Source: an uncultured Bacteroides sp.
Lineage (GTDB): Bacteria; Bacteroidota; Bacteroidia; Bacteroidales; Bacteroidaceae
Assembly (NCBI RefSeq): GCF_910586915.1
Contig: NZ_CAJULN010000024.1
Span: 1-38,502, forward strand
Reading direction: 5' to 3'
DNA length: 38,502 nucleotides
Position numbers and translations under genes: made by a program. Below the pieces are notes generated by a model. The model was not told the origin of the DNA, searched no databases, and saw only the letters and a list, made by a program, of their open reading frames with translations. How positions within the stretch are numbered: the first letter of the stretch is position 1; each line of letters opens with the position of its first letter. Shown here piece after piece: positions 22,572-29,627 of the stretch.

Positions 22572-23963
22572 ATGAGGATAAAGACGCTGGTTGTTTCTTG
22601 TGTTGTGCTGCTGTTGTGCTGTATGATTGGATGCGGGAGCAGACAGCATAGTCCGGCGGATAAGTCCGCACGCGATCTCCCGCAGGTAAAAGACAGTGGT
22701 GAACTGGTCGTTCTGACATTATACAGTTCCACTTCCTATTTCATTTACCGAGGACAGGAAATGGGGTTCCAGTATGAACTCAGCGAACAGTTCGCACAGA
22801 GTTTGGGGTTAAAACTCAAGATTAAGGTAGCCGACAGTGTTGACGAACTTATCCGGAAGTTATTGGTAGGTGAAGGCGATATGATTGCCTATAATCTGCC
22901 TGTCACCAAAGAGTGGAAAGACAGCCTTATCTATTGCGGCGAGGACGTGATTACCCATCAGGTAATTGTGCAACAAAGAAAAGGGAAGCGGAAACCGTTG
23001 CAGGACGTCACCGAGTTGATTGGGAAAGACATATATGTGAAGCCCGGCAAGTATTACGACCGACTGATGAACCTAAACAGTGAGCTTGGCGGCGGAATCC
23101 AAATCCACGAAGTGACCAATGACAGCATCACCGTAGAAGATTTAATCACACAAGTGGCTCAGGGTAAAATCCCGTACACGGTGGCAGACAATGACTTGGC
23201 AAAACTCAACAAGACCTATTACTCCAACTTAGACATCGGCCTGTCTGTCAGTTTCGACCAACGTTCTTCCTGGGCAGTACGAAAAGAGAGTACGGAACTT
23301 GCCGCAGCCGCCACCAAATGGCATCGGGAAAACATGACTTCTCCGGCTTATACAGCCAGTATGAAACGCTACTTCGAAAACAGCAAGATGATGCCGCACT
23401 CTCCTATCCTCTCCTTGAAAGAGGGGAAGATTTCCCACTACGACAATTTATTCAGGAAGTACGCCAAAGAAATAGGATGGGACTGGCGGATGCTTGCATC
23501 GTTGGCCTATACCGAATCTAATTTCGATACGACTGCCGTGTCGTGGGCAGGAGCCAAAGGATTGATGCAACTAATGCCCGCCACCGCCCGCGCTATGGGC
23601 GTGCCTGCCGGCAAGGAGCAGAACCCGGAAGAGAGCATCAAGGCGGCTGTGAAGTACATCGCTTCCACCGACCGCAGTCTCAGCATGATACCCGACAAAG
23701 AAGAGCGCCTTAAATTTGTGTTGGCTTCCTACAATGCAGGGTTAGGACATATTTACGATGCAATGGCGCTTGCCGGAAAATACGGAAAAGACAAACGGGT
23801 GTGGAAAGACAACGTAGAAGATTTTATCCTGCTCAAAAGCAACGAGGAGTACTTCACAGACCCGGTTTGCAAGAACGGTTATTTCCGTGGCATCGAGACA
23901 TACAACTTCGTGCGCGACATCCTGTCGCGCTACGAGGCTTACAAAAAGAAAATCAAGACATAA
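22572..23963 (+). CDS. mltF: MltF-like lytic transglycosylase lipoprotein
   Basis: A 463-residue envelope protein. The signal peptide ends in a lipobox-like MIGC (cysteine near residue 21). Residues about 45-270 form a bacterial extracellular solute-binding (type 3) domain (VVLTLYSSTSYFIYRGQEMGFQYELS). The remainder is a soluble lytic transglycosylase domain with catalytic E315 in AYTESNFD, followed by the SWAGAKGLMQLMPATARAMG and SYNAGLGHIYDA motifs. This domain pair is that of E. coli MltF, which cleaves peptidoglycan to give anhydromuropeptides. It follows udk by 19 nt and converges with metH. Confidence 0.9.
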   Translation: MRIKTLVVSCVVLLLCCMIGCGSRQHSPADKSARDLPQVKDSGELVVLTLYSSTSYFIYRGQEMGFQYELSEQFAQSLGLKLKIKVADSVDELIRKLLVGEGDMIAYNLPVTKEWKDSLIYCGEDVITHQVIVQQRKGKRKPLQDVTELIGKDIYVKPGKYYDRLMNLNSELGGGIQIHEVTNDSITVEDLITQVAQGKIPYTVADNDLAKLNKTYYSNLDIGLSVSFDQRSSWAVRKESTELAAAATKWHRENMTSPAYTASMKRYFENSKMMPHSPILSLKEGKISHYDNLFRKYAKEIGWDWRMLASLAYTESNFDTTAVSWAGAKGLMQLMPATARAMGVPAGKEQNPEESIKAAVKYIASTDRSLSMIPDKEERLKFVLASYNAGLGHIYDAMALAGKYGKDKRVWKDNVEDFILLKSNEEYFTDPVCKNGYFRGIETYNFVRDILSRYEAYKKKIKT

Positions 23964-23980
23964 CAGTATGTCGCCCAACG

Positions 23981-24011
23981 CCCCGGAAACGGAAGCGTTC
24001 CGCTTACGGGG
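23981..24011. terminator. Hairpin between convergent mltF and metH
   Basis: CCCCG (23981-23985) pairs with CGGGG (24007-24011), and CGGAA with TTCCG inside (23990-23994, 23998-24002), separated by 4x4 internal loops. There is no T run on either strand. Its place between the two convergent stop codons suggests a weak bidirectional terminator. Confidence 0.35.
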
Positions 24012-26765
24012 TCATTCAAACAGGTTCAACTTGTTTCTTTGTGCTTCTTCCAATGAGACGGTCTCACGTTTCACCGAGCCGTTCTTCTCACGTAAAGCGG
24101 CATACTCCCTATCCAGTTCGGCCGTCAGTTCCGATTTCATCTGCGGATGGAGCAAACGGGCGGCGACACCTGCATTCTGGGAAGCATCTTTCAAATGAAC
24201 CACCGGAGCATGATATACGGGAGCAATCTTCAAGGCCGTATGCATTTTCGAGGTAGTTGCCCCACCAATCAGAAGCGGTATATCCAGCCCTGCCTTTTCC
24301 AGTTCGGCAGCCACATGAACCATTTCTTCCAGCGAAGGAGTAATCAGTCCGCTCAGACCTATCATATCCACCTTCTCTTCGACAACGCGGCGGACGATTG
24401 TCTCGGCAGGCACCATCACTCCCAAGTCAATAATGTCATAACCGTTACACGCCATTACCACGGAAACGATGTTCTTTCCGATATCGTGAACGTCCCCCTT
24501 CACAGTGGCAAGCAGTATTCTCCCGGCAGAAGCCGTTCCTTCCGTTTTTTCCGACTCTATGACGGATTGGAGGATGGCAACGGCCTTCTTCATTGTACGG
24601 GCGGTCTTTACCACCTGCGGAAGAAACATCTTACCTGCGCCAAACAGTTCGCCGACGTAGTTCATTCCATCCATCAACGGCCCTTCAATCACACTGACCG
24701 CCTTGTCATAAAGCGGCAACGCTTCTGCCAAGTCCTGTTCCAGATAATCGCCAATCCCTTTCATCAACGCATATTTCAGACGTTCCTCGACGGTTCCTTC
24801 CCTCCAGGCATCCTGTCGGGCAGTGGGCTGTCCGGCAGTTCCGGCCGTGGTTGCTTTCAAAGATTCCGCCAATTCGATAAGGCGCTCCGCTGCATCGGGA
24901 CGACGGTTCAGCACGACGTCCTCTATCTTTTCCAGCACATCGGCGGGGATGTCGCTATACAGCACGGAAGTACCCGGATTCACAATACCCATATCCATTC
25001 CCTGCCGGATGGCATGATAAAGGAACACGGCGTGCATAGCTTCACGGATATAGTTGTTGCCACGGAAAGAGAAAGAGAGATTGCTCACTCCCCCGCTGAT
25101 GTGCGCGCCGGGCAGGTTTTTCTTTATCCATCCGGCGGCTTCTATAAAGTCGACGGCATAGTTGTTGTGCGCTTCGATTCCCGTAGCTACGGCAAGCACA
25201 TTGGGGTCGAAGATGATATCGTGCGGATTGAAATTGACCTTATCGACCAAAAGACGGTAAGCACGCCGGCATACCTCTATCTTGCGGGCGGCGGTATCCG
25301 CCTGTCCTTTTTCATCGAAAGCCATGACAACGGCGGCAGCTCCGTATTCCTTGATGGCACGGGCGCGTTCGAGGAACGTCTCCTCCCCTTCCTTCAAGGA
25401 GATGGAGTTGACGATAGCCTTTCCTTGCAGACATTTCAGTCCGGCAACAATCACTTCCCATTTGGAAGAGTCAATCATGACCGGGACACGGGCGATTTCG
25501 GGTTCGGACATGACGAGATTCAGGAAAGTCGTCATCTCGGTCTTTGCATCCAGCAGTCCGTCGTCCATATTGATATCAATCACCAGCGCTCCGTCGTCCA
25601 CCTGCTGGCGGGCTATGGAGAGGGCTTCATCGTATTTCTTTTCATTAATCAGACGGAGGAACTTGCGCGACCCCGCCACGTTGCAACGCTCACCGACGTT
25701 TACGAAATTGATTTCCGGTTTCACTTCGAGCAGTTCGAGGCCGGAAAGCCACATACAATCAGGCTTCGCTACCGGAACGTGTGGCCGGGCACCCTCTACC
25801 AGTGCGGGATATTCGGCGATATAGGCATCGGTCGTTCCGCAGCATCCCCCGATTATATTAATCAGCCCCTCTTCGATATACTCCCTTACTTCGCGTGCCA
25901 TATCGGCGGGTGTCTGGTCGTACTTGCCCAGGCTGTTGGGCAGTCCGGCATTCGGGTAGGCACTGATATAATAAGGTGCACGGGCAGCCAGTTGCTTCAG
26001 GAAAGGTTTCAACTGACGCGCGCCAAAGGAGCAGTTCAAGCCGACAGAGAAGATGTTGTGATGTTGCACGGAAGCGAGAAATGCTTCCAATGTCTGTCCG
26101 GAGAGTGTTCGCCCGCCGATATCGGACACAGTAACCGAAAGCATGACAGGCACTTCAACGCCCATCGCCTTCATGGCTTGTCCGGCAGCGAAGAGAGCCG
26201 CTTTGGCATTCAGCGTATCAAATATGGTCTCAATCAGAATAGCGTCCACCCCGCCTTCAAGCATGGCTTCCATCTGCTGCCGATAAGCGGCAGCCAGCTC
26301 GTCATAACTCAAGGCACGATAAGCCGGGTTGTTCACATCGGGGCTCATGGAGCAGGTTTTGTTGGTCGGTCCTACAGAGCCGGCTACAAAACGGGGTTTG
26401 TCGGGATTCTTTGCCGTATATTCGTCGGCAAGTTCACGCGCCAACTTAACGGCGGCAAGATTCATCTCGCGCACATACGCTTCCACGTGATAATCTGCCA
26501 TAGAGACGGTGGTCGAACTGAAAGTGTTCGTTTCAATAATGTCCGCGCCCGCTTCCAAGTATTTGCGATGGATATCGCTGACCACATCGGGACGCGTCAG
26601 ACAGAGCAAATCGTTGTTCCCTTTCAGTTGTCCCGGAATATGAGCGAAACGTTCGCCACGGAAATCTTCTTCCGTAAGATTGTATTGTTGAATCATTGTA
26701 CCCATCGCCCCGTCCAAAATAAGGATGCGTTCGGATACAAACTGAGAAATTGTCTTTTTCATCAT
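24012..26765 (-). CDS. metH: Cobalamin-dependent methionine synthase lacking the reactivation domain
   Basis: A 917-residue enzyme transferring a methyl group from methyltetrahydrofolate to homocysteine via cobalamin. Domains in order: homocysteine binding (about 1-325) with zinc ligands C245, C308 and C309; folate binding (about 350-620), starting at INFVNVGERCNVAGSRKF; the B12 cap (about 650-740); and the B12-binding Rossmann domain with the axial histidine H760 in GDVHDIGKN. The protein ends about 30 residues after the B12 domain (QRNKLNLFE), so the AdoMet-dependent reactivation domain of E. coli MetH (1227 residues) is absent and must be supplied by another protein or replaced. It lies 36 nt after smpB. 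No cobalamin riboswitch is seen directly upstream. Confidence 0.95.
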   Translation of the reverse strand: MMKKTISQFVSERILILDGAMGTMIQQYNLTEEDFRGERFAHIPGQLKGNNDLLCLTRPDVVSDIHRKYLEAGADIIETNTFSSTTVSMADYHVEAYVREMNLAAVKLARELADEYTAKNPDKPRFVAGSVGPTNKTCSMSPDVNNPAYRALSYDELAAAYRQQMEAMLEGGVDAILIETIFDTLNAKAALFAAGQAMKAMGVEVPVMLSVTVSDIGGRTLSGQTLEAFLASVQHHNIFSVGLNCSFGARQLKPFLKQLAARAPYYISAYPNAGLPNSLGKYDQTPADMAREVREYIEEGLINIIGGCCGTTDAYIAEYPALVEGARPHVPVAKPDCMWLSGLELLEVKPEINFVNVGERCNVAGSRKFLRLINEKKYDEALSIARQQVDDGALVIDINMDDGLLDAKTEMTTFLNLVMSEPEIARVPVMIDSSKWEVIVAGLKCLQGKAIVNSISLKEGEETFLERARAIKEYGAAAVVMAFDEKGQADTAARKIEVCRRAYRLLVDKVNFNPHDIIFDPNVLAVATGIEAHNNYAVDFIEAAGWIKKNLPGAHISGGVSNLSFSFRGNNYIREAMHAVFLYHAIRQGMDMGIVNPGTSVLYSDIPADVLEKIEDVVLNRRPDAAERLIELAESLKATTAGTAGQPTARQDAWREGTVEERLKYALMKGIGDYLEQDLAEALPLYDKAVSVIEGPLMDGMNYVGELFGAGKMFLPQVVKTARTMKKAVAILQSVIESEKTEGTASAGRILLATVKGDVHDIGKNIVSVVMACNGYDIIDLGVMVPAETIVRRVVEEKVDMIGLSGLITPSLEEMVHVAAELEKAGLDIPLLIGGATTSKMHTALKIAPVYHAPVVHLKDASQNAGVAARLLHPQMKSELTAELDREYAALREKNGSVKRETVSLEEAQRNKLNLFE

Positions 26766-26801
26766 TACCTTAAAAACCTGTCACCTTATCACGCTGAAAA
26801 C

Positions 26802-27254
26802 CTATCGCTTAAACATTCTCGCCATATCCCTGCGGTCGTCTTTCTCTTTGATAGATTCGCGTTTATCGTACTCTTTCTTACCTTTTGCCAAAGCGATTAC
26901 CAGTTTCGCCAGTCCTTTTTCGTTGATAAACAGGCGCACGGGCACAATCGTGAAGCCGGGATTCTTCATTTCCCGCTGGAGTTTCTCCAATTCTTTTTTA
27001 TTGAGCAACAACTTTCTCTCCCTGCGTGCCGTATGGTTATTGTACGAGCCGTAGAAATACTCGGCTATGTGCATATTCTTCACCCACAGTCCGTTTTTCG
27101 TAAAATAGCAGAACGTATCTACCAGACTTGCCTTTCCTAAGCGGATGGATTTGATTTCGGTTCCGGTCAGTACGATACCTGCCGTATAGGTGTCTATGAG
27201 TTCGTAGTCAAACGTGGCACGTTTGTTCTTTATATTTACAGAGGGTTGTTTCAT
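26802..27254 (-). CDS. smpB: SsrA (tmRNA)-binding protein SmpB
   Basis: A 150-residue protein required for tmRNA rescue of stalled ribosomes. The core beta barrel shows NKRATFDYELIDTYTAGIVL, the GTEIKSIRLGKASL motif and the FYGSYNNHTARRERKLLLNKKE block that contacts tmRNA; the basic C-terminal tail KGKKEYDKRESIKEKDDRRD is the part that enters the empty mRNA channel. ATG at 27254 (MKQPSVNIKNK) is preferred to the ATG four codons upstream (27266) because it fits the family start. It lies between a Yip1-like gene (17 nt upstream) and metH (36 nt downstream). The tmRNA gene ssrA is not in the window. Confidence 0.95.
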   Translation of the reverse strand: MKQPSVNIKNKRATFDYELIDTYTAGIVLTGTEIKSIRLGKASLVDTFCYFTKNGLWVKNMHIAEYFYGSYNNHTARRERKLLLNKKELEKLQREMKNPGFTIVPVRLFINEKGLAKLVIALAKGKKEYDKRESIKEKDDRRDMARMFKR

Positions 27255-27271
27255 CTTTGCACACATATCGT

Positions 27272-27847
27272 TTAATTAAGTATCGCCGTCAGTCTGTTGA
27301 ATACAACTTGAATCACGGTGGGGCATAGTATCAACAATGCAGACGACAAAAGGGTGTATCTCAACCGTTGTTTTTCTTCCACTCCCATCAGTATGGGTGC
27401 TCCTTCCCACACGACGTAGACGATATAGAACTGCAACAGCCAAGCGATAATCCTGAAATCGGGCAACAGTCCGGTCACAATCTGAAGCAGGAAAGGCACC
27501 ACAAGGGCATATCCCGCAAACTGTTGCGCCAACGGCATATTGCTGCACATTCCGAACATCCTGCTACCCATTTCGTTGATGGCGTAGGCTGCGAGGAAAT
27601 AGCCGCCGAACAGGGCGACTGACACAGCGCAGCAGTTGGTCATAGCTATCTGAAAACTTTGCGGACCTCCCCATCCGTTCGTCAGCAGCGAACCGACGAA
27701 TACGGACAACCCGCATAAACCAATCATAGGATAGACAAAAGCCATATATACCTTTCGCCTATCCTCTTCCAGAGAAATTTCCTCCCAGGCTTTTGCCGGA
27801 GAGGAAATAAATTTCATTGCTATATTAAACAGTTCTTTGTAATTCAA
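27272..27847 (-). CDS. Yip1 family membrane protein
   Basis: A 191-residue integral membrane protein with about five hydrophobic segments, beginning with the soluble stretch ELFNIAMKFISSPAKAWEEIS that is typical of bacterial Yip1 (PF04893 type) proteins. Function is unknown in bacteria. The reading frame starts at a TTG (27847-27845) whose last bases form TTGA with the TGA stop of the preceding lipoprotein gene, a 4-nt overlap like ATGA coupling; the first internal ATG (27817) would remove the conserved N-terminus. It is followed 17 nt later by smpB. Confidence 0.82.
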   Translation of the reverse strand: MNYKELFNIAMKFISSPAKAWEEISLEEDRRKVYMAFVYPMIGLCGLSVFVGSLLTNGWGGPQSFQIAMTNCCAVSVALFGGYFLAAYAINEMGSRMFGMCSNMPLAQQFAGYALVVPFLLQIVTGLLPDFRIIAWLLQFYIVYVVWEGAPILMGVEEKQRLRYTLLSSALLILCPTVIQVVFNRLTAILN

Positions 27848-28617
27848 TTTTTATCGTTATGTTTATATTCTATTGAATATTCGGTTACCCCTTCGGGCAC
27901 TTTATTACTTGAGTTATTCGTTTCCGCCACAACCGTAATCTTGATGGGGTATTGATTATCATTTGCAGCCTGATACTGAGCCAAAGCCACTGACAAATCA
28001 AATACGCGGTACGAACCGTTCTTATAGCCTTCTTTATCCTGTTCTTCCGTTGAGTTATGACGCAAATAGACCTTCAGTTCCTTTCTGTCATTTTTCAACT
28101 CTTCGACATCCGTATAGTAAACCAATGAGAAGGTATGACTGGCAATCTTTTCATGGCAGAAATAGATAATCGGAATAAGCAGATTGTTATTATCAAGCAT
28201 ACTCGGCACCACATCCGTAATGCTGATGACGCCACGGTTTGAAGCATAAGAAGAGTTATCCTCTGCGTCCCAAGCCTTTTCGATTCCGTCGACTCTGTTT
28301 CCCGAAATCTTTTCGATGGCATTGATTGTTGCATGAATCGTATTGTTCTCGATATCAACAGCACGGTCGTAGCTGAAGTTTCCAAAAACAAAATCATCAC
28401 GCATCCAGTTTGTCGTTCCTTCAACCACATTTTTAGCTTGAATGAGCGTGCTTCCGTCCAATGTCACAAGAGTCAGGTTCAAAAAGTTCTCTTTCACTTT
28501 GGCGATTATCGGTTGCCCGTTTACCTGCGTGCTTTCTTCTCCGTTCAAACAAGAAGTAACCGACAGGCCCATCACTACAGCCATCACAGCCACCAAGAAA
28601 AATTTCATCTGTTTCAT
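27844..28617 (-). CDS. NigD-like lipoprotein
   Basis: A 257-residue secreted lipoprotein with signal peptide and lipobox (SVTSC). The N-terminal region contains LTLVTLDGSTLIQAKN, read as the small barrel domain of NigD-like proteins, and the C-terminal half is a beta-sandwich with YPIKITVVAETN. NigD is named from a bacteriocin cluster of Prevotella, but most homologues in Bacteroides have no known role. The start is ATG at 28617; a TTG eight codons upstream (28641) overlaps the -7 box and is rejected. First gene of a string that continues with yip1-like, smpB and metH. Confidence 0.78.
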   Translation of the reverse strand: MKQMKFFLVAVMAVVMGLSVTSCLNGEESTQVNGQPIIAKVKENFLNLTLVTLDGSTLIQAKNVVEGTTNWMRDDFVFGNFSYDRAVDIENNTIHATINAIEKISGNRVDGIEKAWDAEDNSSYASNRGVISITDVVPSMLDNNNLLIPIIYFCHEKIASHTFSLVYYTDVEELKNDRKELKVYLRHNSTEEQDKEGYKNGSYRVFDLSVALAQYQAANDNQYPIKITVVAETNNSSNKVPEGVTEYSIEYKHNDKN

Positions 28618-28638
28618 AAACTTATTTTTTAGATTTTG

Positions 28639-28671
28639 CAAAGATATATATTCTAATTCACACTTAGTAAA
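28639..28671 (-). promoter_or_regulatory. Promoter of the nigD-like / smpB / metH string
   Basis: On the minus strand TTTA (28671-28668), 21 nt, then TATCTTTG (28646-28639), an exact -7 box. Predicted start near 28634, about 17 nt before the ATG at 28617. Confidence 0.65.
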
Positions 28672-28699
28672 TGCAGAGGTTAAAAAAATACTGCATCCG

Positions 28700-29215
28700 T
28701 CACTTTATTATTTTTGCAAAAAATTCCAAATGGTCGTCAACATAGCTTGCCACGAGTGCCGTCACCTGTTCTTCCATCTCCAGATAGGTCTCTTCCAGTT
28801 CGTCGAAGGCTTCGTATTGCTCGTACATCGCCATGAATTCATCGTCGGTGCGTTCTTTCTCCAGGTCTTGGCGGTGGGCGTCGTATATCTTCTTTGCCTT
28901 GTAGACGAGTTTGGAGAACTCATCGGCTCCCCAAAGGCGCATCACTTTGGCGAAGGGATTGTCGAAGATATATCCGCCGTATCCGTTTTGAATCAACTGG
29001 CAGAAGCCGCCGAACATCACTTCGTCGCGGAAGATGCGGTAGGCAAGCAGTGAATGCTGCTCGCCGGTGAGTAGAACCATCGTTTCGGCGGTGAGTTCGC
29101 CGCCAATCACTTCCTTATATTTATCGGTAAATACCTGGATGAATTCATCCATTCCTTCATTTGCTGCCTGCTGCAAAGCGGATTCTACTATTTCAATCAT
29201 CATGTTTCGTTGCAT
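28700..29215 (-). CDS. DMP19 family protein
   Basis: A 171-residue acidic, mostly helical protein. The central block RDEVMFGGFCQLIQNGYGGYIF matches the DMP19 (DUF4375) family, named after a DNA-mimic protein of Neisseria that modulates a repressor; whether this homologue acts as a DNA mimic is unknown. The C-terminal third is rich in glutamate and aspartate. ATG at 29215 lies only about 7 nt after the predicted transcription start; the MM pair at residues 5-6 (29203, 29200) is an alternative start with a more ordinary leader. It is followed by an 82-nt gap with the promoter of the nigD-like gene. Confidence 0.8.
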   Translation of the reverse strand: MQRNMMIEIVESALQQAANEGMDEFIQVFTDKYKEVIGGELTAETMVLLTGEQHSLLAYRIFRDEVMFGGFCQLIQNGYGGYIFDNPFAKVMRLWGADEFSKLVYKAKKIYDAHRQDLEKERTDDEFMAMYEQYEAFDELEETYLEMEEQVTALVASYVDDHLEFFAKIIK

Positions 29216-29226
29216 AAATTACGGGG

Positions 29227-29258
29227 CAAAGCTACGAATTTAATTCTACATCCGGCAA
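29227..29258 (-). promoter_or_regulatory. Promoter of the DMP19 family gene
   Basis: On the minus strand ATTG (29258-29255), about 20 nt, then TAGCTTTG (29234-29227), an exact -7 box. The predicted start near 29222 is only 7 nt before the annotated ATG. Confidence 0.65.
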
Positions 29259-29379
29259 TATTCGTTCCATTAATCTCATGCAAAAGTATCTGTTTTTATT
29301 TCCGTCCCCGCGTATAGCTAATCTTTTTCTTGCGACGGTTTACCGGTTACGGTACGAACGGCTACTGTTTTCTTTGCAT

Positions 29380-29483
29380 AAATTTATTCGTCTGACTATA
29401 GTGTCCGTTTCGTCTGACTATAGTTAGACGAAACGGACACTATAGTCAGACGAAAGTTTAACTGTAGTCAGACGAATAAATTT
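29380..29483. repeat. Array C: four 22-bp units with a perfect 29-bp inverted repeat
   Basis: The word ACTATAG starts at 29395, 29417 and 29439, and its variant ACTGTAG at 29461, exactly 22 bp apart. Units from 29387, 29409, 29431 and 29453 agree at 13 to 16 of 22 positions. Arms are shared between units in both orientations (CGTCTGA and TCAGACG; TGTCCGTTT and AAACGGACA), so 29387-29415 and 29426-29454 form a perfect 29-bp inverted repeat with a 10-nt loop, and 29380-29401 with 29462-29483 form an outer 22-bp inverted repeat with one mismatch. The array lies between the DMP19 promoter and the 3' end of the GH92 gene. It has no coding potential and no T run typical of a terminator. Confidence 0.78.
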
Positions 29484-29555
29484 TAGTATTCCGGCCGATA
29501 GTCCGCAGGCAACGAGAAATTAGTTGTCAGGCAATGCGCCGATAAACCAAAGCAA

Positions 29556-29600
29556 CCAAAAAAAAGGCCGATGCAGAAGTGATTTCCCCTGCACCGGCCT
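29556..29600 (-). terminator. Terminator of the polysaccharide utilization operon
   Basis: Arms AGGCCGATGCAG (29565-29576) and CTGCACCGGCCT (29589-29600) pair over 12 bp on the minus strand with one G-U, loop 12 nt, then eight T (29565-29558). It lies 27 nt after the GH92 stop. Confidence 0.9.
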
Positions 29601-29627
29601 GTCCAAACACACTAAAACCTATTGAAA

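Noticed and set aside
26766..26801. Cobalamin or SAM riboswitch before metH
   Set aside because: Only 36 nt separate smpB and metH, too short for either class, and no B12-box-like sequence is seen; the region before the nigD-like gene is also too short.
24147..27140. 997-codon open frame on the plus strand opposite metH and smpB
   Set aside because: It is an antisense shadow of strongly conserved genes (MetH, SmpB); its translation shows no recognisable domain and is rich in His/Arg as expected for such shadows.
29380..29483. Invertible promoter (phase-variation switch)
   Set aside because: The inverted arms enclose only 10 or 60 bp, no TAnnTTTG box lies between them, and no recombinase gene is near.
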